DNA of 64,000 bases from the NCBI GenBank assembly GCA_016710335.1, contig JADJXQ010000001.1, positions 186,001 to 250,000 of the forward strand. The letters are read 5' to 3'. The notes under the pieces were generated by a model that saw nothing but the letters and a program-made list of their open reading frames with translations, was not told the DNA's origin and made no database searches. Source of the DNA: Rhodospirillales bacterium. Its GTDB lineage: Bacteria; Pseudomonadota; Alphaproteobacteria; Rhodospirillales; Defluviicoccaceae. The position numbers were made by a program, and so were the translations under genes. Positions 8,793 through 16,872 of this stretch are shown here, piece after piece (position 1 is the first letter of the stretch; every line of letters begins with the position of its first letter).

Positions 8793-9893
8793 TCAGCAAA
8801 TGCGCGGCAACTGCTCGCCCGCGAGCCAGTCGACGATGCGGGTGCCGCCGAACGACGTCTCCATCTGGACGAACCGGTGCGGATCCTCGGTGCAGGCGCC
8901 GATGATGCGGGCGTGGCGGCCGAGGGGGTGAGCCAGCATCACCGATAGCAATCGATCCGCATCGGCGGCCGCGCAGAACGCCACCAGCTTGCCCTCGTTG
9001 GGAACATAGAGCGGGTCGAGCCCCAGCAATTCGCAGGCGCCGCGGACGGCATCGGCAATGGGGATGGCGTCCTCGCGGACGGTGATGCCGATGCCGGATG
9101 CCATGGCGATTTCGTTGAGGACCGCCGCGAGGCCGCCGCGGGTCGGGTCGCGCAGCACGTGGATGCCGGGCACCGCCGCCACCATGTCGGCGACCAGGCC
9201 GTTCAGCGCCGCCGAGTCCGACAGCAGTTCCGTCTCGAACCTCAAGTCTTCCCGCTTCGACAACACCGCGACCCCATGATCGCCGATGCTGCCGCTGATC
9301 AGAACCGCGTCGCCGGGGCAGGCGCGATCGGCGGAGATGTCGACGCCGTCGGGCGCGACGCCGATGCCCGTTGTGGTTATGAAGATGCCGTCGCCCTTGC
9401 CGCGTTCGACCACCTTGGTGTCGCCGGCGACGATCGTGACGCCCGCGGCGCGCGCCGCCGCCGCCATCGAGCGGACGATGGCGTCGAGGTCCGCCAGAGC
9501 AAAGCCCTCCTCGATGATCATGCCGCAGGTCAGATAGAGCGGCCGCGCCCCGGCCATGGCGACGTCGTTGACGGTGCCGTGCACGGCGAGCGAGCCGATG
9601 TCGCCGCCGGGAAAGAACAGCGGCGAAATGACGAAGCCGTCGGTGCTGACCACGATGCGGCCGACGCCATGCGGAGCGCCCCCATGTGGGGCGCCGTTCT
9701 CCAGCGGCACGGTGGCGGCGTCGTGTTGTCCGGCGAGCCAGGTGTTGTCGAAGTGTCTGGCGAACATCTCGGCGATCAACTGCGCCATGGCGCGGCCGCC
9801 GGCCCCGTGGCTCAGATCGATACGTCCGTTCTCGAGGTCCAGCGGCCGGGGCCACGGGCTGCGCCGCCGCGCCGCGACTTCAGGCGGGGACAC
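8793..9893 (-). CDS. hypE: Hydrogenase maturation protein HypE
   Basis: About 366 residues. HypE dehydrates the thiocarboxamide that HypF builds on its C-terminal cysteine, giving the cyanide ligand of the [NiFe] site. The essential terminal cysteine is present in the ending GEQLPRIC. The PurM/ThiL-like N-terminus is recognisable from LSHGAGGRAMAQLIAEMF, and the ATP-binding body contains FVISPLFFPGGDIGSLAVHG. I place the start at a GTG that overlaps the hypD stop by 14 bases, since the upstream open frame is antisense-like and HypE normally begins just before the HGAGG motif. A slightly shorter start is possible. Confidence 0.95.
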   Translation of the reverse strand: MSPPEVAARRRSPWPRPLDLENGRIDLSHGAGGRAMAQLIAEMFARHFDNTWLAGQHDAATVPLENGAPHGGAPHGVGRIVVSTDGFVISPLFFPGGDIGSLAVHGTVNDVAMAGARPLYLTCGMIIEEGFALADLDAIVRSMAAAARAAGVTIVAGDTKVVERGKGDGIFITTTGIGVAPDGVDISADRACPGDAVLISGSIGDHGVAVLSKREDLRFETELLSDSAALNGLVADMVAAVPGIHVLRDPTRGGLAAVLNEIAMASGIGITVREDAIPIADAVRGACELLGLDPLYVPNEGKLVAFCAAADADRLLSVMLAHPLGRHARIIGACTEDPHRFVQMETSFGGTRIVDWLAGEQLPRIC

Positions 9894-11025
9894 GCTCCGC
9901 CTCCCGGAAGCGGCCGTAGGTGTAGTACGCGGCGCAGGCGCCTTCCGAGGACACCATGCACGAGCCGATGGGGTTGTCCGGCGTGCATACCGTCCCGAAG
10001 ATCTTGCAGTCGCTCGGCTTCTTGACGCCGCGGAGGATGGCGCCGCACGCGCACGCCTTGCTGTCGGGCACTTCCGTCTCCGCAAGCGCGAAGCGCCGCT
10101 CGGCATCGAAGCCGGCGAACGCCGCGTTGATGCGGAGGGCGCTGTACGGAACCGGGCCCAGCCCCCGCCATTCGAAGCTGGAGCGCAGATCGAACACTTC
10201 CGCCACCAGCGCCTGCGCCTTCGTGTTGCCGTCGCGGTCGACGACGCGGGTGTACTCGTTCTCGACTTCGGCGCGGCCGTCGTTGAGTTGGCGGATCAGC
10301 ATCAGGATGGCCTGCATCACGTCGAGCGGCTCGAAACCGGCGATGACCACCGGGCGCTGGTAGGCCTCGGCGAAATGCTCGAACGGGCGCGAGCCGATGA
10401 CGGCGCTGACGTGGGCCGGGCCGATGAAGGCGTCGAGCGGCAGCGTTCCGAGGCCGCGCACCTCCGGGCTTTCCAGGATGGCGGTGATCGCCGCTGGGGT
10501 GAGCACGTGGTTGCAGTGGACCGTGAAGTTCTCGAGGCCGAGCGCGCGCGCCTGCTTGAGCGCCACGGCGGTCGGCGGGGTCGTGGTTTCGAAGCCGATC
10601 GCAAAGAACACCACTTCGCGGTCCGGGGCCTCGCGGGCGATGCGGATCGCGTCGAGGCTGGAATACACCATGCGCACGTCGGCGCCGGCGGCCTTGGCCT
10701 TCAGCAGCGTCATGCGCTCCAAGCCCGGAACCCGCAAGAGATCTCCGTAGGTGCACAACACGACGCCGTGGTCCCGTGCGAGTTGCACCGCCTGGTCGAC
10801 GCGGGCGATGGGCAGCACGCACACCGGGCAGCCCGGCCCGTGGATCATGTGCACGTTGGCCGGCAGCAGATCCTGGACGCCGTAACGGAAGATGGCGTGG
10901 GTGTGGCCGCCGCAGAACTCCATGATGTGGTAGTCGCGGACCGCGTGCGCCTCGGCGGCGATGGCGGCCGCCACGCTGCGGGCCAACGCGGGATCGCGGA
11001 ACTCGTCGACGAAGCGGACCGTCAT
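9880..11025 (-). CDS. hypD: Hydrogenase maturation protein HypD
   Basis: 381 residues. HypD is a [4Fe-4S] protein that, with HypC, holds the Fe(CN)2CO unit before insertion into the hydrogenase large subunit. Conserved motifs are all visible: EFCGGHTHAIFRYG near residue 40, the CPVC-containing IHGPGCPVCVLP near 70, NFTVHCNHVLTPAAI near 175, and the C-terminal cysteine cluster (CACGAILRGVKKPSDCKIFG, later GTVCTPDNPIGSC) that binds the cluster. The ATG start overlaps the hypC stop in an ATGA, typical for coupled hypC-hypD translation. Length is normal for the family. Confidence 0.97.
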   Translation of the reverse strand: MTVRFVDEFRDPALARSVAAAIAAEAHAVRDYHIMEFCGGHTHAIFRYGVQDLLPANVHMIHGPGCPVCVLPIARVDQAVQLARDHGVVLCTYGDLLRVPGLERMTLLKAKAAGADVRMVYSSLDAIRIAREAPDREVVFFAIGFETTTPPTAVALKQARALGLENFTVHCNHVLTPAAITAILESPEVRGLGTLPLDAFIGPAHVSAVIGSRPFEHFAEAYQRPVVIAGFEPLDVMQAILMLIRQLNDGRAEVENEYTRVVDRDGNTKAQALVAEVFDLRSSFEWRGLGPVPYSALRINAAFAGFDAERRFALAETEVPDSKACACGAILRGVKKPSDCKIFGTVCTPDNPIGSCMVSSEGACAAYYTYGRFREAERVPA

Positions 11026-11282
11026 CGGGTTGGCGCCTCCTGGTCCGCTTCCCAATCGACGCCGTCGAGGGCGCCGACTCCGGCGAACAGCGCCAGCGTC
11101 TCCCGCGCCTCTTCCGGATCCAGCCGCGACAGCACGAAGCCGACATGGACGATGACATAGTCGCCGACCTGGATATCGTCGGTCAGGGCGAGGCTCACCT
11201 CCTTGACGATGCCGCCGACGGCGGCCCTGGCCATGCCGTTCTCGAAAATCTCGGTGATCTGCGCCGGGATCGCCAGACACAT
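11022..11282 (-). CDS. hypC: Hydrogenase maturation chaperone HypC
   Basis: 86 residues, normal for HypC/HupF. The protein opens MCLAIPAQITEIFEN. Cys2, exposed after Met removal, is the residue that carries the iron centre and contacts the hydrogenase large-subunit precursor. The strand pattern VGGIVKEVSLALTDDIQVGDYVIVHVGFVLSRLDPEEA is the usual OB-like fold. It lies between hypF' and hypD with an ATGA overlap to hypD. Only one hypC-type gene is present here; a HupF paralogue, if any, is elsewhere. Confidence 0.97.
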   Translation of the reverse strand: MCLAIPAQITEIFENGMARAAVGGIVKEVSLALTDDIQVGDYVIVHVGFVLSRLDPEEARETLALFAGVGALDGVDWEADQEAPTR

Positions 11283-11287
11283 GGTCG

Positions 11288-12589
11288 CTAGTCCTTTTTC
11301 CTTCGGTGTTCGGCCATGGCAACCACCCAGGCCTGGCCGAGGCTGATCGCGGCGTCGCCCGGCCCCAATCCGCGCGGCGACAGCGTCTCCAGATCCCGCT
11401 CGGCAAGCGCCATGGTCAGGCCGGTCCTCAGCACCGTGTTGGCGAAGCAGCCGCCGGCGAGGACGACGCGGCGCACGCCGGTAGCGGCCGCCGTCGTCGC
11501 CACCCATTCGGCCAGCGCCGCGACGAGGGTGGCGTGGAACAGCCGGGCGCCCTGCCTCGGGTCCATGCCGATGAGACGCGCCAGCAGCGGCGTCATGTCG
11601 AGCACCCCGCCGTCGAGGCGCCAGCCGAGCGATCCGTCGTCGAGGCGCCAGCCGAGCGATTCATCGTCGAGGCGCCAGCCGAGCGATTCATCGTCGAGGC
11701 GCCAGCCGAGCGATTCATCGTCGAGGCGCCAGCCGAGCGTTCCATCGTCGAGGCGCCAGCCGCCGGAATCGACTTCCGCCGCCGCCTCCGCCTCCCCTTG
11801 GGCCACCGACGCGGCGAGTCGCTCGAGCGCCATCGGCGCCTCGCCTTCGAAGGCAGAGACCGCCTTGACCCCGAGCAGGCCGCACGCGGCGTCGAACAGC
11901 CGCCCGCAACTTGAGGTCGGCGGCGCATTGCAGCCCCGCTCCAGCATCCGGGCCACCACCCCGGCGCCCGGGAAGGCGGCGAAGCGCGCCGGGATCTCGG
12001 GACCGCGCCCCAAGGCGTGCAGCGCCGCCGCGCCCATGCGCCACGGCTGGCGTGCCGCGGCGTCGCCGCCCGGCTGGCGCAGGTGCTTCAAGTGTCCCAG
12101 TCGGCGAAACCCGCTGGCATCGACGCGCAGCAACTCGCCGCCCCACGCCTCGCCATCGTCGCCGTAGCCGTAGCCGTCCAGCGCCAGCCCGAGCACCGGC
12201 TGTTCCAGGCCGTGCTCCGCCATCACCGCAGCGACATGGGCATGGTGATGCTGCACCGCCACCGCCGGGACTCCAAGCCGGCCCGCCATGTCTTCTGCAA
12301 AACGCGTCGACGGGAAGTCGGGATGGCGATCATGGGCGATAATCGGCGGCCAGCCGTCGACACTGTCCAGAAATGCCGCGAACGTGCGTTCCGCAGCGCC
12401 CCGCGCCGACGCCGTCGACAGATCGCCGAGATCGTTGGAGACCAGGGAGGCCGAGCCCTGGGCCAGGCAAAGGGTATTCTTGAGAAAGGCGCCCACCGCC
12501 ACCACCGGCGCAACGGAACGCGGCAGGGGAACGACGAACGCGTCGGCCATGGCGTCGTCTGCCGCCGGGCGTGCCAGGGCGAGGCTCAA
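11288..12589 (-). CDS. hypF: HypF C-terminal (Kae1-like carbamoyltransferase) half as a separate protein
   Basis: 433 residues, against about 750 for full HypF. What is present is the Kae1-like domain: GAFLKNTLCLAQG near residue 33, VQHHHAHVAAVMAEHG near 130 with metal-binding histidines, ALDGYGYGDDGEAWGGELL, and VVLAGGCFANTVL near 380. This half transfers the carbamoyl group to HypE. The acylphosphatase, the two zinc fingers and the YrdC-like adenylation domain are absent. Shortened HypF1 of this type is, as I recall, known in Ralstonia eutropha. A TTG at 12589 overlaps the hypB stop; an in-frame ATG at 12550 would give 420 residues. Between the helical part and the LDMTPLLARL segment lies a repetitive insert, listed separately. 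Confidence 0.9.
   Translation of the reverse strand: MSLALARPAADDAMADAFVVPLPRSVAPVVAVGAFLKNTLCLAQGSASLVSNDLGDLSTASARGAAERTFAAFLDSVDGWPPIIAHDRHPDFPSTRFAEDMAGRLGVPAVAVQHHHAHVAAVMAEHGLEQPVLGLALDGYGYGDDGEAWGGELLRVDASGFRRLGHLKHLRQPGGDAAARQPWRMGAAALHALGRGPEIPARFAAFPGAGVVARMLERGCNAPPTSSCGRLFDAACGLLGVKAVSAFEGEAPMALERLAASVAQGEAEAAAEVDSGGWRLDDGTLGWRLDDESLGWRLDDESLGWRLDDESLGWRLDDGSLGWRLDGGVLDMTPLLARLIGMDPRQGARLFHATLVAALAEWVATTAAATGVRRVVLAGGCFANTVLRTGLTMALAERDLETLSPRGLGPGDAAISLGQAWVVAMAEHRRKKD
11611..11760 (-). repeat. In-frame 27-bp minisatellite inside hypF'
   Basis: Five complete 27-bp units (11611-11637, 11638-11664, 11665-11691, 11692-11718, 11719-11745) plus a partial sixth unit. The three central units are identical and the outer ones differ by a few bases. 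On the minus strand each encodes the nonapeptide WRLDDESLG or a variant (GTLG, GSLG, GGVLD), giving six WRLD copies. Because the unit is a multiple of three, gain or loss of copies keeps the reading frame. The array seems to have grown from the single strand that precedes DMTPLL in ordinary HypF. Confidence 0.95.
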
Positions 12590-13548
12590 ACCGGAGCCTC
12601 CACGGACCGGTTCCCGGATGCGCAGGCGCGCCGCCGCGCGATCCAGTCATACCAGGCCGCGAGGCCCTTCCCCGTCGTCGCCGATACCGGCAGCATCTCG
12701 ATGTCGCGGTTGACGCGCCGAGCATAGGAAAGGCAGCGATCCACGTCGAACGCTACGTGGGGCAGCAGGTCGATCTTGGTCAGCAGCATCAGCCGCGAGG
12801 CATGGAACATGTCGGGGTACTTGAGCGGCTTGTCCTCGCCCTCGGTCACCGACAACATCACCACCTTGCAGGCCTCGCCCAGGTCGAAAGCGGCCGGACA
12901 CACCAGGTTGCCGACGTTCTCGATGAACAACAGGGAGTCCGGCTCCGGCTGCAGCCGCTCGATTGCGTGCCCGACCATATGGGCGTCGAGGTGGCAGCCC
13001 TTGCCGGTGTTGATCTGAACCGACGGCGCGCCGGCGGCGCGGATGCGCTCCGCATCGAACGCGGTCTGCTGGTCGCCCTCGATCACCGCGATCGGGACCC
13101 GGTCGCACAGGTCGGCGATGGTGCGGACCAGCAAGGTGGTCTTGCCGGAGCCGGGGCTGGAGACGAGGTTCAGGGCGACGACGCCGCGGGCGCCGAGCCA
13201 GGCGCGATTGGCCGCTGCGAACCTGTCGTTCTCTCCCAGAATATCCTGTTCGACCTGGACGATGCGGGCGTGGCTCGTCCCCGGCGCGTGCACCGCGTGC
13301 AGACGCGGGGGCTCGCCGGCTGGCGAACCACTGTGGGGGCTCTCCGCGACGTGATGAGGGTGCCCATGACCGTGGTCGTGATGGCGCCCATGGCGGTGCC
13401 CGTCGTGGTCGTGATGGCGCCCCTGACCGTGATCGTGATGGTGACTGTCGTGGTCGTGATGGCGCCCATGACCGTGGTCGTGATGGTGACCTTCGGGGCC
13501 GTGGATCGAGACGCTGTCGGCCGTCCCGCACCCGCATACCGTACACAT
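12586..13548 (-). CDS. hypB: Hydrogenase nickel-incorporation GTPase HypB
   Basis: 320 residues. HypB is a GTPase that delivers nickel to the hydrogenase active site together with HypA. The N-terminus MCTVCGC holds the high-affinity CxxCGC-type nickel site. Residues about 20-70 are histidine-rich (about two dozen His mixed with Asp and Gly), a nickel storage tract. The SIMIBI GTPase core shows the P-loop SSPGSGKTTLLVR near residue 117, then VIEGDQQTAFDAERI, and IENVGNLVCPAAFDLGE. The stop overlaps the next start by 3 bases and hypA ends 5 bases upstream. The His tract is encoded by imperfect nucleotide repeats (about 13370-13490). Confidence 0.97.
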   Translation of the reverse strand: MCTVCGCGTADSVSIHGPEGHHHDHGHGRHHDHDSHHHDHGQGRHHDHDGHRHGRHHDHGHGHPHHVAESPHSGSPAGEPPRLHAVHAPGTSHARIVQVEQDILGENDRFAAANRAWLGARGVVALNLVSSPGSGKTTLLVRTIADLCDRVPIAVIEGDQQTAFDAERIRAAGAPSVQINTGKGCHLDAHMVGHAIERLQPEPDSLLFIENVGNLVCPAAFDLGEACKVVMLSVTEGEDKPLKYPDMFHASRLMLLTKIDLLPHVAFDVDRCLSYARRVNRDIEMLPVSATTGKGLAAWYDWIARRRACASGNRSVEAPV

Positions 13549-13553
13549 CGCGC

Positions 13554-13895
13554 TTATGCCACCTCCAACTCGGCGACGCGAAGCTCGTCGCCGCCGGTCA
13601 CCTGCAACTCATACGTCCTGCACTGCGGGCAGCAGTCGTAGCGTTCCGTCAGTTCCACCGTCTCCCCGCAGTTCATGCACCACGCATTGCCGGGGATGCG
13701 AACCATGTCCAGGATGGCGCCGTCGGCGACGGTTCCGCGCGCGATCGTCCGGAAGCAGAATTCCAGAGCCTCCGGTGCGGCGCACGAAAAGGCGCCGATC
13801 ACGATGCGTACCGCGTTCACGCGCTGGAACCCGTGCGTGCGCTGCTCCGCCTCGATTATACGAATGATGCCTTCGCACAAGGACACTTCGTGCAC
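13554..13895 (-). CDS. hypA: Hydrogenase/urease nickel chaperone HypA
   Basis: 113 residues. HypA is a nickel metallochaperone that docks with HypB. I choose the GTG at 13895 because it places the invariant nickel-binding His at position 2 (reading MHEVSLCEGI), follows a GGGAG ribosome site, and gives the normal length. The longer open frame upstream has no family similarity. The zinc site is visible as two CxxC pairs in CMNCGETVELTERYDCCPQC. It is the first gene of the minus-strand hypABF'CDE operon, so the hyp promoter must lie to its right. Confidence 0.96.
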   Translation of the reverse strand: MHEVSLCEGIIRIIEAEQRTHGFQRVNAVRIVIGAFSCAAPEALEFCFRTIARGTVADGAILDMVRIPGNAWCMNCGETVELTERYDCCPQCRTYELQVTGGDELRVAELEVA

Positions 13896-14327
13896 AACGC
13901 TCCCTCCCGCAGCGGAGCGGATTCCGTTCCGGCTCGCGAACCCCAACGGGCTGCTTCAACGCTTGCCGCAGCCCTGGTGCGCCCCGCCCTTTTTGTTGTT
14001 CTCATGATACAGCGTTGCCGCCGCCGAGGACCATGGAAAACACGCTCGGCTTCGAAGATGAAACAGGATCGCACGCGCACTTCGGCCTCGCGAGAGGCAT
14101 TGGCGGACGCGGCTCTGCGGTAAGTTTGTCGGCTGGGCGCCGGTTCTGGTCCGCACCTTCCGGCCGAACGCGATTTATTCGCGGGCGCTCGCGATGATCA
14201 TCGACTTGTGGCGGCTTCGTCGTCATAACGTGTGCGAACGGACCATGGGGACGACAACGTCTCGACGCTGCGGTGGGGGCCGCACGTCTCATCGAGACTT
14301 CAGCGTGAAACGGGGAGGTTTTCCACG
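13896..14327. other. Divergent intergenic region, hypA and glgP
   Basis: 432 bases separating the leftward hyp operon from rightward glgP; both promoters must be here. I looked for a sigma-54 element (TGGCAC-N5-TTGC, either strand), common before hyp genes, and did not find a convincing one. GGGGAGG at 14312-14318 is the glgP ribosome site. Open frames on either strand lack start signals and family similarity. Confidence 0.5.
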
Positions 14328-16835
14328 ATGCCAGCGAAGAAGAACGCCGGACCGGCAGAAGACAATGCGGTGTACGAGATTCCGGAGGACTACCACACCG
14401 GGACCGATGTCGACAGCGTGGTGCAGAGCTACAACTTCCATCTGCACTTTACACTGGCCAAGGATCAGTACTCGGCCACCACACACGATTGTTATCAAGC
14501 TCTCGCACTGGCCGTCCGCGATCGCCTGGTTGGCCGCTGGATCCGCACGCAGCAGACCTACCATCACCAGAACGTCAAGCGCATCAACTACCTGTCCCTC
14601 GAGTTCCTGATCGGCCGAGCGATGGGCAATAACGTCATTAATCTGATGATGGAGGACACCTGCCGCCAAGCGATGACCCGGCTCGGCCTCGACTGGGACA
14701 TCCTGCGCGACGTGGAGGTCGACGCGGCGCTCGGCAACGGCGGCCTCGGCCGTCTCGCCGCCTGCTTTCTCGACTCCATGGCGACCTTGAAGCTGCCGGC
14801 CATCGGTTACGGCATTCGCTACGACTACGGGATCTTCAAGCAACGCATCGAGAACGGGTACCAGGTCGAGGAGCCGGACAATTGGCTGCGGCTCGGCAAT
14901 CCCTGGGAGATCCCCCACCCGGAAAAGACCCGCGCAGTGCAATTCGAAGGCCGCGCCGAACCCTACCGCATCGGCAAGCGCACCAAGTGGCAATGGCTCG
15001 ACGCGCGGCCGGTTTACGGCTTGCCCTTTGACACGCCGATCGTCGGTTACGGCTCCAACAACGTCAACACCTTGCGCCTGTGGACGGCCAGTGCGACGCA
15101 GGAGTTCGACTTCCACGACTTCTCGCGCGGCTCCTACGTTGAGGCCGTCGAAGACAAAGTGATGGCCGAAAACCTGACCAAGGTTCTGTACCCGAGCGAC
15201 GCCATCTATGCCGGTCGCGAACTCAGGCTCCGTCAGCAGTATTTCTTCGTCTCCTGTTCGATCCAAGATCTCATCCGCCGCTTCAAGGCGCACAACAACG
15301 ACTGGAATTCTTTCCCCGACAAGTCCTTTATCCAGATGAACGACACCCATCCGGCGGTGGTGATTCCTGAACTGATGCGCATCCTGCTCGACGAGGAAGA
15401 TCTCGAGTGGGAGAACGCCTGGGAGTTGACGGTCAACTCGACCGGCTACACCAATCATACCCTGTTGCCGGAAGCGCTGGAGAAGTGGCCGGTGAGCATG
15501 TTCGGGCGCCTGCTGCCGCGACACCTGCAGATCATCTATGAAATGAACAGTCGTTTTCTGCGCAAGGTTGCTACCCGCTATCCCGGCGATACCGGGCGTC
15601 TCGAGCGCATGAGCATGATCGAGGAGCAACCGGAGAAGCAGGTGCGCATGGCCAACATGTGCGTGGTGGGCAGCAAATCGACCAACGGCGTCGCCGCGCT
15701 TCACACCAAGCTGCTGAAGTCGCAGGCCATGCCGGACTTCGCCGATTTCTTCCCGGAACGTTTCAACAATAAGACCAACGGCGTCACGCCGCGGCGCTGG
15801 CTGCTGAAGGCCAATCCCGGCCTCTCCAAGCTGATCTGCGAGGAGATCGGCACGGGTTGGATCACCGACCTCGATCAACTCCGCGGGATCGAGAAACTTG
15901 TCGACGATCCCAAGATCATTCAGAAGATCATCGACATCAAGCAAGCCAACAAGAAAGCCTTGGCTGAGTATATCCAGAAAGAGTTGGGGATCCGCGTCCC
16001 CAGTGCGTCCATGTTCGACGTGCAGATCAAGCGCATTCACGAGTACAAGAGGCAATTGCTGCTGTGCCTCTATGCGATCACCCTGTTCAACCGCATAAAG
16101 GAAAACCCCGATCTGGATATCGTACCGCGGACGTTCATTTTCGCGGGCAAGGCCGCTCCGGGCTATTTCATGGCTAAGCTGATCATAAAGCTGATCAACT
16201 CGGTCGGCAGCGTGGTCAACTACGATCCGGACCTCAAGGACAAGTTGAAGGTCGTGTTCCTGCCCGATTACCGCGTGTCGCTGGCTGAAAAAATCATCCC
16301 CGCCGCGGAACTCAGCGAGCAGATCTCGACCGCAGGGACGGAAGCTTCCGGCACCGGCAACATGAAGTTCGCCATGAACGGCGCCCTCACCATCGGCACC
16401 CTGGACGGCGCCAACGTCGAGATCAAGGAACAGGTCGGCGACGACAACATCTTCATCTTTGGGCTGACCGCCGACCAGGTCGCGGCGCAACGCGGCAGCT
16501 ATGACTCAATTTCCGCTTATCGGAGCCATGAGGACATCCGGCGCGCGATCGACCTGATCCGCGATGACTTCTTCAGTCTGAACGAGCCAGGGATCTTCCG
16601 ACCCATCGTCGCCACCCTGCTCGAGGGCGGCGATCATTACATGCACCTCGCCGACCTCCCCAGCTACATCGACGAGCAGGCGCGGGTCGACGCGCTCTAC
16701 CGGGATCAGCAGGCATGGAGCCGGAAAGCGCTGATCAACATTGCCCGCACCGGCAAGTTCAGCTCCGACCGCACCATCGCCGAGTACGCCAAGGAGATAT
16801 GGGACGTAAAGCCCGTCAACGTCGCGGACAGTTGA
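14328..16835 (+). CDS. glgP: Glycogen/starch phosphorylase
   Basis: 835 residues. It releases glucose 1-phosphate from glycogen or maltodextrin with phosphate and PLP. The start ATG follows GGGGAGG by 9 bases and gives the usual N-terminus; the longer open frame to 14232 has no such signal. The N-terminal half contains NYLSLEFLIGRAMGNNVINL and DAALGNGGLGRLAACFLDSM. The C-terminal half contains VFLPDYRVSLAEKIIPAAEL and the PLP-lysine segment EASGTGNMKFAMNGALTIGT. Length and motif order are normal. glgA follows after 37 bases. Codon use is slightly less GC-extreme than in neighbours, as expected for a well-expressed gene. Confidence 0.97.
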   Translation: MPAKKNAGPAEDNAVYEIPEDYHTGTDVDSVVQSYNFHLHFTLAKDQYSATTHDCYQALALAVRDRLVGRWIRTQQTYHHQNVKRINYLSLEFLIGRAMGNNVINLMMEDTCRQAMTRLGLDWDILRDVEVDAALGNGGLGRLAACFLDSMATLKLPAIGYGIRYDYGIFKQRIENGYQVEEPDNWLRLGNPWEIPHPEKTRAVQFEGRAEPYRIGKRTKWQWLDARPVYGLPFDTPIVGYGSNNVNTLRLWTASATQEFDFHDFSRGSYVEAVEDKVMAENLTKVLYPSDAIYAGRELRLRQQYFFVSCSIQDLIRRFKAHNNDWNSFPDKSFIQMNDTHPAVVIPELMRILLDEEDLEWENAWELTVNSTGYTNHTLLPEALEKWPVSMFGRLLPRHLQIIYEMNSRFLRKVATRYPGDTGRLERMSMIEEQPEKQVRMANMCVVGSKSTNGVAALHTKLLKSQAMPDFADFFPERFNNKTNGVTPRRWLLKANPGLSKLICEEIGTGWITDLDQLRGIEKLVDDPKIIQKIIDIKQANKKALAEYIQKELGIRVPSASMFDVQIKRIHEYKRQLLLCLYAITLFNRIKENPDLDIVPRTFIFAGKAAPGYFMAKLIIKLINSVGSVVNYDPDLKDKLKVVFLPDYRVSLAEKIIPAAELSEQISTAGTEASGTGNMKFAMNGALTIGTLDGANVEIKEQVGDDNIFIFGLTADQVAAQRGSYDSISAYRSHEDIRRAIDLIRDDFFSLNEPGIFRPIVATLLEGGDHYMHLADLPSYIDEQARVDALYRDQQAWSRKALINIARTGKFSSDRTIAEYAKEIWDVKPVNVADS

Positions 16836-16872
16836 CCGACCGCCGCTGCGCAACGACGGGAGAAGGCGCACA

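Noticed and set aside
11611..11760. CRISPR-like array
   Set aside because: Units are directly adjacent with no spacers and code for protein in frame, so it is a coding minisatellite.
14232..14327. N-terminal extension of glgP
   Set aside because: Clear ribosome site and family N-terminus at 14328; the upstream codons are unlike phosphorylases.
13896..14327. Sigma-54 promoter upstream of hypA
   Set aside because: No acceptable GG/GC elements with correct spacing were found on either strand.
14289..16490. Minus-strand open frame of 733 codons opposite glgP
   Set aside because: glgP is unambiguous in the other direction; the antisense product has no similarity to any family I know.
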